This document shows, piece by piece, positions 46,163 through 55,172 of a stretch of DNA of 64,000 bases. The notes beneath the pieces were generated by a model, which worked only from the letters and a program-made list of their open reading frames with translations, had not been told where the DNA came from and did no database searches. A program made the position numbers and the translations under genes. The stretch covers positions 28,484,427-28,548,426 of the forward strand of contig OX442315.1 of the NCBI GenBank assembly GCA_949358305.1. The letters run 5' to 3'. The stretch's first letter is position 1; the number at the start of each line of letters is the position of its first letter. This DNA is from Strigamia acuminata. Taxonomy: Eukaryota; Arthropoda; Chilopoda; Geophilomorpha; Linotaeniidae.

Positions 46163-46384
46163 TGTAGTTTTTAGGCTTGAATATGCTGGGGACACAAAGT
46201 AGAGACGCGTGGTTCTTGGGTGAAATATTAACAGTGAATCATTTAATCTAAAACATATGTGTGAACTGTGAAAGTGCGCAAAGCACCAAATACAATACAA
46301 GACACTCATTGGTCAGTGCCAATGACAGGTACACAGGTGGGGAAGACACCTGGCGGTGAGGAATATAACATTCATAAAACAACA
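46163..46384 (-). repeat. 3' LTR of the copia-type element
   Basis: 222 bp, identical to the LTR at 48446-48667 except for one A/T difference in the stretch AAATACA(A/T)TACAAGAC. It is preceded on the element strand by the purine-rich tract and followed by the GAATT duplication. Confidence 0.95.
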
Positions 46385-46513
46385 CTTCCCCTGAATGATA
46401 ATATTCCAACATTTTTACATTTCAAAAGTTAAAACAATTAAAAACACTTTTCCCAAACAATTCAAATATTAAACATATTTTTCTCAAACAATCCAAATAT
46501 TTTGTTTTACTAA

Positions 46514-48331
46514 TTAATACTCTTCATATCGAATTCTTCCTGGTGGTTTTCCATTTCGATTTGAATACAGTTTCCAAGTTCTCGAAGATTGTCGCGGAGG
46601 CGGCCGTACGTTTTTGATCTGGGGAGTTTCGACTTCCCCTTGTTCCGTCTCGTTCTTGGCTTTGTCATTGATCTCGACTTCGACTTCATTCTCGTTCTCA
46701 GAAACTTCGACTTCGTTCTCATTCTCGAAAATCTCAACTTTGTCCTCGTTCTCGGAAATTTCAACCTCGTCCTCGTTCTCAGAAATTTCAACTTCGTCCT
46801 CGTTCTCGGAAAGTTCCACACTCGATTCTTTGCTTGACTGCAAAAACATACATCGCGCCATTTCCATTAATGTTCGACTTATCTGTTCTGCAACGTCGTT
46901 TTTCAGTTTCTTCAAAATTGATTCGTATTCGAGCTTCTCGTGCCATTCGCAAATTTTTACGTTCTTGGGTCTCATCTTCTTGACTTCTATGCTTGTCTTT
47001 TTTGTCTTCACGTTCTCGGTTCTCGTCTTCTTGACTTCCGTACGTGCTTTCTTGTTCCCGGTTTTCGCCTTCTCGACTTCCATGCTTGCCTTTTCGGTTT
47101 TCACGTTCCCGGTTCTCGTCTTCTCGACTTCCGTACTCGTGTTGTCCGCCGTAAAAACAACTTTTCTATTTGGTTTTATAACTTCTGCGGCCTTTTTCTT
47201 GAAAATAACTTTATCGCCTCGGTCGGTAATACTTCTGACGGACATTAAATTCGTTCGTAAGTCACGTACCAGCAACGTTTCTTCCAGTTTCGAATGTAAA
47301 TCGTCACTTTCAGGACCGATTTCGATCTTCACAGTTCCTTTTCCGTTGATTTTCGTGCTCGCATTTCTGGCCAAATTCAATTTTTGGTTCTCCAAAGTTC
47401 CAATATTTTCGAATGTCGATTCGTCCGAATACATGTGTGAACTGGCACCGCTGCCCAAACACCATTTTTTTGATTTTGGCGTTTCACATTTCATCGCCGT
47501 TTCCCCCCATTCACAATGATATGCGTCGTGTTTAAATCTTTCGGCTCTCGACGCAGTTTCTTTCTTATTCTTGCTCCAACAATCCGCGATTTTATGTCTG
47601 ATTTTTCCGCAGCCGTGACATTTAAATTTAAAAGTCGGCTTTTCATCAGGATCCGATTCATCGTCGCCGTTCTTCGGCTGCTTACGTTTTTGGAACGATT
47701 TCTTGGCCATCATTGCTTCTGATGCTTCTTCCTTATCCTTTTCTTGAGAAATTGCTGCGGCTATAATTTTAGCTTTTAGTACTTCCAGCGTCGGCAATGC
47801 GTCTCGCGATTCCATCGTGATCTTGAACGTATCGAATGATTTCGGCAAACTTTGCAACAGCAGCGTCCCAGTAAGTGTCGGATGGATTTCCATATCCATG
47901 TCGAGTAGCTTATCGACCGCTTCAGAAAATCCCTTCAGATAGTCACGCACGTTTTCGTTTTCGGCCATTTTGTTTCCGCAAATTTGTTTCAGCAACATGC
48001 CCATATTTGCCGGTCCTTTCGCTTCGTAAATTTTGTCCAATTTTCTCCATAATTCGTTTGAGGTTTTACAGTTTTTCAACAATCGAATCTCCAACTGTTT
48101 TACGTGTAGCAAGATATCGTATCTCGTGTTTCTGTCTCTCACGTCCCAATTTTCGGCGGCTTTCTTGGTGTTATTGTTGCTTGGATCAACTTCTGGTCGC
48201 TTCAATGTTCCGTCCGCGTACTTCAAGAGATCGTTCTTCCCCAAAATTGCTTCCATTTGGACTTTCCAGGCATCGTAGTTTTCTTTCCCCAGTGGTTTGA
48301 TTCTAGCCGAAATTCCGCCTGCATTCGCCAT
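46514..48331 (-). CDS. Gag/protease-like protein of the copia-type element
   Basis: A single frame of 605 codons. The N-terminal 200 residues resemble the copia-type gag domain (KPLGKENYDAWKVQMEAIL; LLQSLPKSFDTFKITMESRD). A CCHC knuckle of the form C-x2-C-x4-H-x4-C lies near residue 235 (CHGCGKIRHKIADC). Near residue 290 is the protease-like motif reading GSGASSHM, where family members have DSGA, so the catalytic Asp is replaced. The rest is repetitive: EKTRTGNVKTEKAS-type and SENEDEVEI-type repeats. The end, PPPRQSSRTW, resembles the segment between integrase and reverse transcriptase, suggesting a large internal deletion. It would form particles but not copy itself. Confidence 0.88.
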   Translation of the reverse strand: MANAGGISARIKPLGKENYDAWKVQMEAILGKNDLLKYADGTLKRPEVDPSNNNTKKAAENWDVRDRNTRYDILLHVKQLEIRLLKNCKTSNELWRKLDKIYEAKGPANMGMLLKQICGNKMAENENVRDYLKGFSEAVDKLLDMDMEIHPTLTGTLLLQSLPKSFDTFKITMESRDALPTLEVLKAKIIAAAISQEKDKEEASEAMMAKKSFQKRKQPKNGDDESDPDEKPTFKFKCHGCGKIRHKIADCWSKNKKETASRAERFKHDAYHCEWGETAMKCETPKSKKWCLGSGASSHMYSDESTFENIGTLENQKLNLARNASTKINGKGTVKIEIGPESDDLHSKLEETLLVRDLRTNLMSVRSITDRGDKVIFKKKAAEVIKPNRKVVFTADNTSTEVEKTRTGNVKTEKASMEVEKAKTGNKKARTEVKKTRTENVKTKKTSIEVKKMRPKNVKICEWHEKLEYESILKKLKNDVAEQISRTLMEMARCMFLQSSKESSVELSENEDEVEISENEDEVEISENEDKVEIFENENEVEVSENENEVEVEINDKAKNETEQGEVETPQIKNVRPPPRQSSRTWKLYSNRNGKPPGRIRYEEY

Positions 48332-48416
48332 CGTTTCTGATTTTGTTTCTCGAAACGGTTCGTATCAAAAACGTTTTGACTTCTTCGATCGTTTCGTTCC
48401 AAATCACGATATCATT

Positions 48417-48445
48417 CGCAGTGGAAGCGTGCTGGGCCCATAACC
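48417..48445 (-). promoter_or_regulatory. Primer-binding site for the initiator tRNA-Met half molecule
   Basis: The plus strand at 48417-48445 reads as the 5' half of eukaryotic initiator tRNA-Met, from the D-arm through the anticodon (ending GCTGGGCCCATAACC), directly beside the LTR. Drosophila copia is known to prime from a tRNA-iMet fragment cut in the anticodon loop. Here the match extends to 29 nt, judged against the conserved animal tRNA-iMet sequence from memory. Confidence 0.85.
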
Positions 48446-48667
48446 TGTAGTTTTTAGGCTTGAATATGCTGGGGACACAAAGTAGAGACGCGTGGTTCTT
48501 GGGTGAAATATTAACAGTGAATCATTTAATCTAAAACATATGTGTGAACTGTGAAAGTGCGCAAAGCACCAAATACATTACAAGACACTCATTGGTCAGT
48601 GCCAATGACAGGTACACAGGTGGGGAAGACACCTGGCGGTGAGGAATATAACATTCATAAAACAACA
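48446..48667 (-). repeat. 5' LTR of the copia-type element
   Basis: 222 bp. On the element (minus) strand it starts TGTTGTTTTATGAATG and ends AAAAACTACA, immediately before the primer-binding site. It should hold the element's promoter. Confidence 0.95.
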
Positions 48668-48963
48668 GAATTTGCAAATTTTGAAATGAAGACAATCACA
48701 TTCCTGATCTTGGTACATGCATTATTCCACAACAGCAGTCTCCCAGTTCTGCGGTCGAACAACTAAATCTTCTAGGCACAGTATGTAACAACTAGATGGG
48801 TTGTTTCGTACTTTCAGATGCAAGCTCGTTTCATTGTAATGGATGTTGTTGATAACAAAAAGATCATAATCATTTGAAGTGAATGTGACATAATCTAATT
48901 ATTTTTTACACTGTCTACTGTTTGGTTTGGGTGAGCAATTAGTCAGTAAAAGTGTGCTTAGAA

Positions 48964-49722
48964 CGAGGGGGGCGACATTCGACCGAATCTCTGACAATGG
49001 CTTCCGAATCCCGCCCGAATCTTTCCGAATCCCACCCGAATCTTTCCGAATCCCACCCGAATCTTTCCGAATCCCACCGAATCTTCGAATCTCGAATCTT
49101 TAAGTTGTATACAAATCGAGAAAAATAAAAACAAAATTTATGATTAAAAAATGTAATAATATTTTTACAAGAAACTTCCTTGAAATTGTCCTTGAAATTG
49201 TCCGTAAAATCATCATCGGAAGAAATTATACCTGCGCACCTCGCTGCGCGGTATCTGCGCATGCGCATTTACGATTTAGCGCGAACTTCAAATTAATCCC
49301 GGAATCGAGCCCGGAATTCATCATTGTTCGCAATTGTGATTGCATTTGATTGCGTGCTATTTTACCTCGTATTTTACCACATTTCACTAAGAGTTAAAAT
49401 TAAAATTAAAAAACATTCCCACTTCACTAAATTTATTTGAAAAAAATCATATGAATCTTTCTGAATCCCATCCGAATCCCGCCGAATCCCACCGAATCCC
49501 GCCGAATCCCACCGAATCCCATCCGAATCTCCCCGAATCTCATTCGAATCCCCCCCGAATCCCCCGAATCTATCCGAATCCCCCCGAATCCCAGCCGAAT
49601 CCCCCGAATCTTTCCGAATCTTTCCGAATCTTTCCGAATCTTTCCGAATCCCATCCGAATCTTTCGAATTCCAAAGAAGATTCGAATCTCTGACAAGCAG
49701 ATTCTGATTGTCGCACCCCTCG
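48964..49722. mobile_element. hAT-like element filled with CCGAATC minisatellites
   Basis: The inverted ends CGAGGGGGGCGACATTC and CGAGGGGTGCGACAATC (15 of 17 equal) are bounded by the 8-bp duplication GCTTAGAA (48956-48963 and 49723-49730). Inside are two arrays of 10-12 bp units, CCGAATCTTT and CCGAATCCCACC, at about 48980-49090 and 49450-49680, separated by unique DNA. No transposase. The repeated frames (SESHPN on plus, GFGGIRMGF on minus) are by-products of the array. Confidence 0.88.
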
Positions 49723-49730
49723 GCTTAGAA

Positions 49731-51051
49731 CCTCAGCTGAACGTGCAAATTCTATTTCCACATTGGTAAATTTGTTACAATTACTTGAGACTTCTAAATG
49801 GTGTCATGGAATAACAAATATGGAGTTGAGAGATGCATTTCAATAAGTGAGCATGTAAGGTTATAGCTCAGTATTGAGTTTTCTGTTAAGAGCACCCCAG
49901 CACCCTCGTGTGGCAAAAATAAACAACACATGAAATAACAAACCAGACATGTTCTACAAAATGATCATACGTGACCAGCTCACAGAACAACGCAATAGAA
50001 AACTAAATAAAAATTTTAATAATAAATTTCTAAACTAAAAACTTGTGAAAATTGACCCAAATTAAAACATTAAATTATTTTGTGAAATATAAATCCACCA
50101 ACAACACAAAAAGTGTAAAGAAACATTTCATTCTTTATTTATTTGGTAGAAACTATTAGAAACCCTTCACGATTCTGTTAAAAACTACTCTAATCCAAGC
50201 GTTTTAACAAAAATCAATGTATTCTTACGTTCCATCCGTTGGCTCCAGATGGAAGTAGCAGTAGTGTTTTAGAGAATGCTTGAATAGATATTCGTAGTCA
50301 AGTAGAAATAGTGGCTGTAATTGTTGGCTTGTGGATTTCTCCTTATCCCAGAACCGGTTCACCAGATCTGAGTAAGTACCCACATCCGAATACCAAATTT
50401 ATTTTTAATTCAAAGGCAATTGCTAGCGGTGAATGAGTCGCCACTCCACTAGCGGAAATAGCGATATAATTTTATTAATCGATTGCTCTCTCAACTCACC
50501 ATGAAAAACTTAAAGAGAGATTGAGCAATAATGCCGAGGCAGAATTTAATTCTGTTTGCAGCATCTGCACCATCCGGATGCTGAGCATTTTCATCAGTTT
50601 CTTTTCTTTTTTTCCCCCACCCGATTTACGACGGTTTTACAATCGATATTAAAGCCAAAATCTGAAAAATTTACTCCCACAGCACAATGTGATCACCCGT
50701 AATTGATTGATCGTCGTGAACGATTTTATCTGAATCACAAAATTCCCCTTTAAATGTGTACACACAAAGAAAAAATCCTAACCAAAATTGTAGCCTACCT
50801 TATAAACCTTTATTGATCAGAAACGACAACAAATTGCAACACCGTAGCAACAACTTGCAAGAAATTAACCATTGCTAATAAATTAAAGCCAAACTTGGAT
50901 CGATGGATGCGATCCTTCATTCCCTTTTCGTCGACATTGCCTTGCGTTGAGATTCTTTTAAATTATTCATAGAATTATTTATTTTTAATCCGTACATTAA
51001 TTTTTAATAAACCGCTTTATTGTTGCAAGTATAAACGAGAGTAGCCTCGGA
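49731..51051. other. Intergenic DNA and presumed serpin promoter region
   Basis: No coding exon is seen. The last 60 bases form the serpin 5' leader. AATTTTTAATAAACC at about 50995-51015 is AT-rich, but I see no clear TATA box at a normal distance. Nothing resembles an RNA gene. Confidence 0.4.
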
Positions 51052-52362
51052 ATGAGCAACGGCGAGCCACAAGTATTCAGCCATCCACGACACGTTGAAA
51101 GCTTAGCCAAGGGAAATATCCACTTCGTGCTAAAATTCTATAAGGTAAAAGAAAAATTGAAAAAATACTCCGCCTTGACTTGACTGCATGGCAGTGAATG
51201 TTGCAGCAAAGCTAACTGTTTGGCGCTTCTCTTCTTTTTCTTGTATTTGCAGCAATGTGTAAACGAGTCGACCGAAAATGCTCTTTTATCGCCACTCAGC
51301 GTTTCCATGGCCCTAGCCATGGTATCAATCGGAGCCCGTGGAGACACCGCGGCACGATTACGAGAAGTGCTCTGCTTAGGGGTGGAGGATGTCAACATTC
51401 ACGCGGCATTAACTGATGTTCTCGAGTCGTTTCGGTCATCATTCGGGCCCAATCTGCACACTTTAAACCGCGTTTACGTTCACGAAGAGCTCAAACTACA
51501 ACCCGAATTTATACGACAACTTGGGAAATATTATTGCTCGAATCTAATCCGTTTTAACTTCGGACACGATGCCGAACGAGCCCGATTAGAGGTCAACCAC
51601 GACATAGTGGACACCACGCAGTGGAAGGTGCGCGATCTAATCGGGCGAGGACAAGTGAATGCCCACACGCGGCTACTGGCCGTCAGCTCCCTCTACTTCA
51701 AGGGCGAATGGGGTTCGAAATTCAAACCGATGCAGACCAAAGTGAGTAATTTCCATTTGGGCATTAGTGGGCGAACCATAGCCGTCGACATGATGCAGCA
51801 GCGCGCTGAGTTCCGCATCGCAGTGTGCGACGAAGTTGATTCGACCATCGTCGAGCTGCCGTTCTCAAGTCAACGAATCAGCATGTACGTCTTTCTCCCG
51901 AAGGATGCGTCCGGACTTGCCCTTCTGGAATCCAAACTGACACCTGATGTTTTGACCGCCATTTTCGCCGGAATGCGTCGGGCTAGAGTTACTGTCACGT
52001 TGCCTCGCTTTCGTTTAAGCAGTTGTTGTTGTTTACAAGACTCGCTCGCTGCGCTGGGCCTGGCGAATCTCTTCAACCCCGGGGAAGCGGATCTGGGAGC
52101 TATAGCGGCGTCGTCCAGCACTGGCGACAACACCCACGGAATGCACGTTGGTGGCATGTTGCTCAAAACATACGTGGACGTGAATGAAGAAGGCAGTGAA
52201 GCGAGTTCGGCTGCTGCGCTTAGCGTAACTACCGCTACTATCCGCGCCGAACCGGAGTTTACCCAATATTTCGTAGCAGATCATCCGTTTCTTTTCATGA
52301 TTAGGGACAACTTATCCGGGTTGATCTTGTTTGTTGGTCGCCTCGTGTCACCTACCAAGTAA
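51052..52362 (+). CDS. Serpin, intracellular (clade B-like) type
   Basis: Two exons (51052-51144 and 51253-52362) encode 400 aa, the usual serpin length. There is no signal peptide (MSNGEPQVFSHPRHVESLAKG), so a nucleo-cytoplasmic clade-B-like protein is likely. Serpin marks in order: NALLSPLSVSMALAMVSIGA, NRVYVHEEL, VSSLYFKGEW, MYVFLPKD, the hinge VNEEGSEASSAAA and the signature FVADHPFLFMIRDNLSGLILFVGR. The hinge is of inhibitory type (small residues P12-P9). Counting from the hinge Gly (P15) places P1 at Ala in TTAT, which would suit an elastase-like target; loop length may shift this. The coding part is far richer in G+C than its surroundings and has only one intron. AATAAA at 52498. Confidence 0.95.
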
Positions 52363-54481
52363 ATTCCCGCAAGATAAAGAAAAGAAAAAAAGAAATTTCC
52401 CTCTTCAGCTTTTGTTCTGCAATCAACGTAGTAAATGGTTTTACTACTTCGGTGCTCCTTGCTTCTCAGATCAGATACCAAGTGTAGTTATAATTCCAAT
52501 AAACTAACGAGAAAATAAAATGAAATTAAACGGGGATGGTGATGGAATATTTAGTATTTCTTAAAGACTTTGTTCTGAAAATTGGTGAAGGATTGCAAAG
52601 AGTTTTTATATCAATTGACTGATTTTTGGAAATGCATATATATACATAAATATCATTGTTGCGCTCAGTTTTAATTTAAACTTAAACTAATCTGTTGTTT
52701 ATATTGTTTTCCTTGGTGCCTTGAGTGCGATTTTTTCTTTTCTTGTTATTAAATTAATTGAATTAATTATTATGAATATTATTATTATTGTTTTTCATTG
52801 TGTTAGTTAACGCGTGATATTATATGCCTACACTGTTATGTGATAAGAATAAGAATACTTTTGTGATGTGTTACCAAGATTGTTGTAAGTGCATGAGTTA
52901 ACTTGGTAAGGATTAAAATAAATTTCAAACCATCGTGATTTAGCATGTTTTTGTTTTTGGAGACCAGTAACCTGTCTGCTATAAATAAAATGATATTTAA
53001 CTTTTCCCAGTCTATATACGTAACAATATTCATAAATAAATAAGAGCGAGTTTTATTTATTTCTGGTGGTCGTTTAGTATACGAGGTTATACTTTTTTGC
53101 AAGTGCAATTTGAAATTTTGTATTCTTCCCTAACATTGCTGCATTTTTTGTTTAAATGTGTATTAGTAAATGAACAACTAACCAATAAATTCGGCTACTC
53201 CGGTGACACCTGTTTTTTCCATGCGAAGCTGCAGACGATGCCTATCAAATTAATTAATTAATGAAATAGTCCTTATTAAGTGCTGAATCATGGAGAAATT
53301 ATCATTACGTGATTACATATTGAATTTATCATTAAACCACACTGACCATTTTACACTTTTAAAAGGTTAATGATGATGTTTGATGTACATTTAAATTTAA
53401 AAAAAAATAGAATAAATATTTTTTCTTATTAATTCGTAAAATATTAATTTATGGATTTAGTTTCTCAGCTTTTAAAATTTATTTTTTTATGTAGGTATCT
53501 ACAGTTAAATTAAACCAATAAATTTTAACATTGCCTAGCAACAGAGGTTATTTTTCAACCATTCAACCTATGAGCCAATTAAAAACCACAACTCCATCAA
53601 CATCTCTTAAATTGAGAAACTCAAATAAATAAATAAATATTACTGTATTAAAAGACTGGCGGCAAGAATTTATTATTATTCCTACTGACAGTGACCCAGA
53701 AAACTAAAAATTGAAATCATTAAAGGTTATGCTGCTTCCTCTGGTGGCAATATATAACCTAACTTAAAACCGTATTTTCCGACACCGAAAGCGAACATTC
53801 CATGAACATATCTTAGCATTCAGGGATCTGTTCTATATATAAATGTTCCTTTTTATGAATAAAGTATTTGGAACAATCAAACCTAATGGTTGTCTAATTA
53901 TTCTCACACACTGAAAAGGAGTCAAGAAAGCCTCACCGTGATAGAAGTAAAAGCCCGTGCGCGGGAAATTCAAATATGAGTCGTTAATCATTATTTCGCT
54001 CGCGATCGTCGTGAGTGCGCGCAGACAATCAATAATTTAGAGAGATTAAATAATCACTTTTTATTATCTCAACATTTAAATTTGTGCTTTAAAACAGAAC
54101 AATACAGTAATATATTTTAAAATATATTTCTTTTTTTCGTATCAGGTTTTAAGATCCGTATCCGGAATTGTTTATTTAAAAATAAATGAAGTTTTCTGTC
54201 TCTACTAAAAAGGGAAAGAAGAAAAAATTACAAAGGGGCACAATATTAACTGCTTCGTGGGGAGGGGATGTTTGTTATGGTTTTATTATTTTTTGTTGGA
54301 AACCAGCGCCATTTCTGACTCTGGCTCTGGCTCTGGTTTCCATTTCCGTTTAAAGGATTGTTCTCTTCAAGAAAGACGTAATTCTTTGTAAAAAAAAATT
54401 CAGAACTTTTAACGATAGAGATTTTTTTAAATAATCTTTACAATAATGATAATAATAATAACAATAAGAACAAAAAATAAT
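52363..54481. other. Intergenic DNA between serpin and tRNA
   Basis: About 2.1 kb of AT-rich DNA. The serpin polyadenylation signal AATAAA is at 52498-52503. GCTCGCGATCGTCGTGAG near 53999 is an imperfect palindrome. TCTGGCTCTGGCTCTGG is a short repeat at 54318. No exon or RNA gene is recognisable. Confidence 0.5.
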
Positions 54482-54553
54482 TTCCCATGCCGGGAATCGA
54501 ACCCGGGCCTCCTGGGTGAAAGCCAGGTATCCTAGCCACTAGACCACATGGGA
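54482..54553 (-). tRNA. tRNA-Glu (anticodon TTC)
   Basis: The minus strand folds as a 72-nt tRNA: acceptor stem TCCCATG/CATGGGA, D-arm TCTAGTGGCTAGGA, anticodon arm CCTGG-CTTTCAC-CCAGG with anticodon TTC, T-arm CCCGG-GTTCGAT-TCCCGG, discriminator A, no intron. The A box (TGGTCTAGTGGC) and B box (GGTTCGATTCC) of the internal Pol III promoter are intact. A run of six T on the minus strand about 5-10 bases downstream serves as terminator. Confidence 0.98.
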
Positions 54554-55172
54554 GCTGTTCAGTAACCTCAATAAAACTACATAAGTAGAAAACAGAATTG
54601 AATATTTAATATAAATTTAAGATTGATATTTTATTTTTCTATTTTAATACATTATTCGTTTAAAATTTAGCAATCACGTTAAGAAATAGCAATTTGGGTT
54701 TCGAATTCATTTTATTTGGTTATTCCTACACATCACACGAGATACAAAGTATACCGTAACTACAATACAATGGCACGTAGTAAAAGGATGCACTTTTCCC
54801 TTATTTTGCCCTACGTTACACTATTTTAATACCACATGTGCTTCAAAAGCAAATTCTAAATTATGTCTGGAATTCTGCCAATTCGATCAATAAAGTTTAA
54901 TTATCAGTGCAAAGCTTTAATGAAAGTTTGTGATTTATTATTGGTTCATATTTTCAAAGCATAAAAAACTTTTTCAAGCTTCAATTGAACATCATTTTGA
55001 GTCGAGTCTGAAACGGCTTTTGTCGACTGCAGTGCTTGCCTTCTGCGGTGCCGAGCTAATCGATCCGACACCTCTTTGTGCCTCACTTTGTGCTCTTTCC
55101 ATTGTGATCCTACTGACGCTCCTGCGTGCTGGGTTATCGGTGAGCAAGGACCACGCGCCGGCGCCGCTTAAA
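54554..55172. other. Intergenic DNA before PR/SET copy 8
   Basis: AT-rich to about 54960; the stretch 55010-55170 has higher G+C (CGGTGCCGAGCTAATCGATC...). An open frame of 100 codons runs across it without similarity to known proteins. This is probably the promoter and 5' UTR of the next gene. The conserved CACGTG block of the main array is not seen here. Confidence 0.45.

Larger units (their letters stand above)
46163..48667 (-). mobile_element. Non-autonomous Ty1/copia-type LTR retrotransposon
   Basis: Two 222-bp LTRs (46163-46384 and 48446-48667) differ at one base only. Each starts TGTAG on the plus strand and ends AACAACA, so the termini are TG...CA on both strands. The host site GAATT is duplicated (46158-46162 and 48668-48672). 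On the minus strand a primer-binding site follows the 5' LTR, one gag-like frame follows, and a purine run CAGGGGAAG precedes the 3' LTR. Integrase and reverse transcriptase are absent, so movement depends on a complete relative. The single LTR difference implies a very recent insertion. Confidence 0.95.

Noticed and set aside
46614-47519. 301-codon plus-strand open frame rich in S, F and L
   Set aside because: It is the antisense shadow of the repetitive acidic part of the element's gag-like frame.
49433-49761. Gly/Arg/Ile/Phe-rich minus-strand frames resembling a structural protein
   Set aside because: They come from the CCGAATC array inside a hAT-like element.
51870-52284. Minus-strand frames within the serpin exon
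   Set aside because: They are shadows of a G+C-rich exon; the plus strand has complete serpin motifs.
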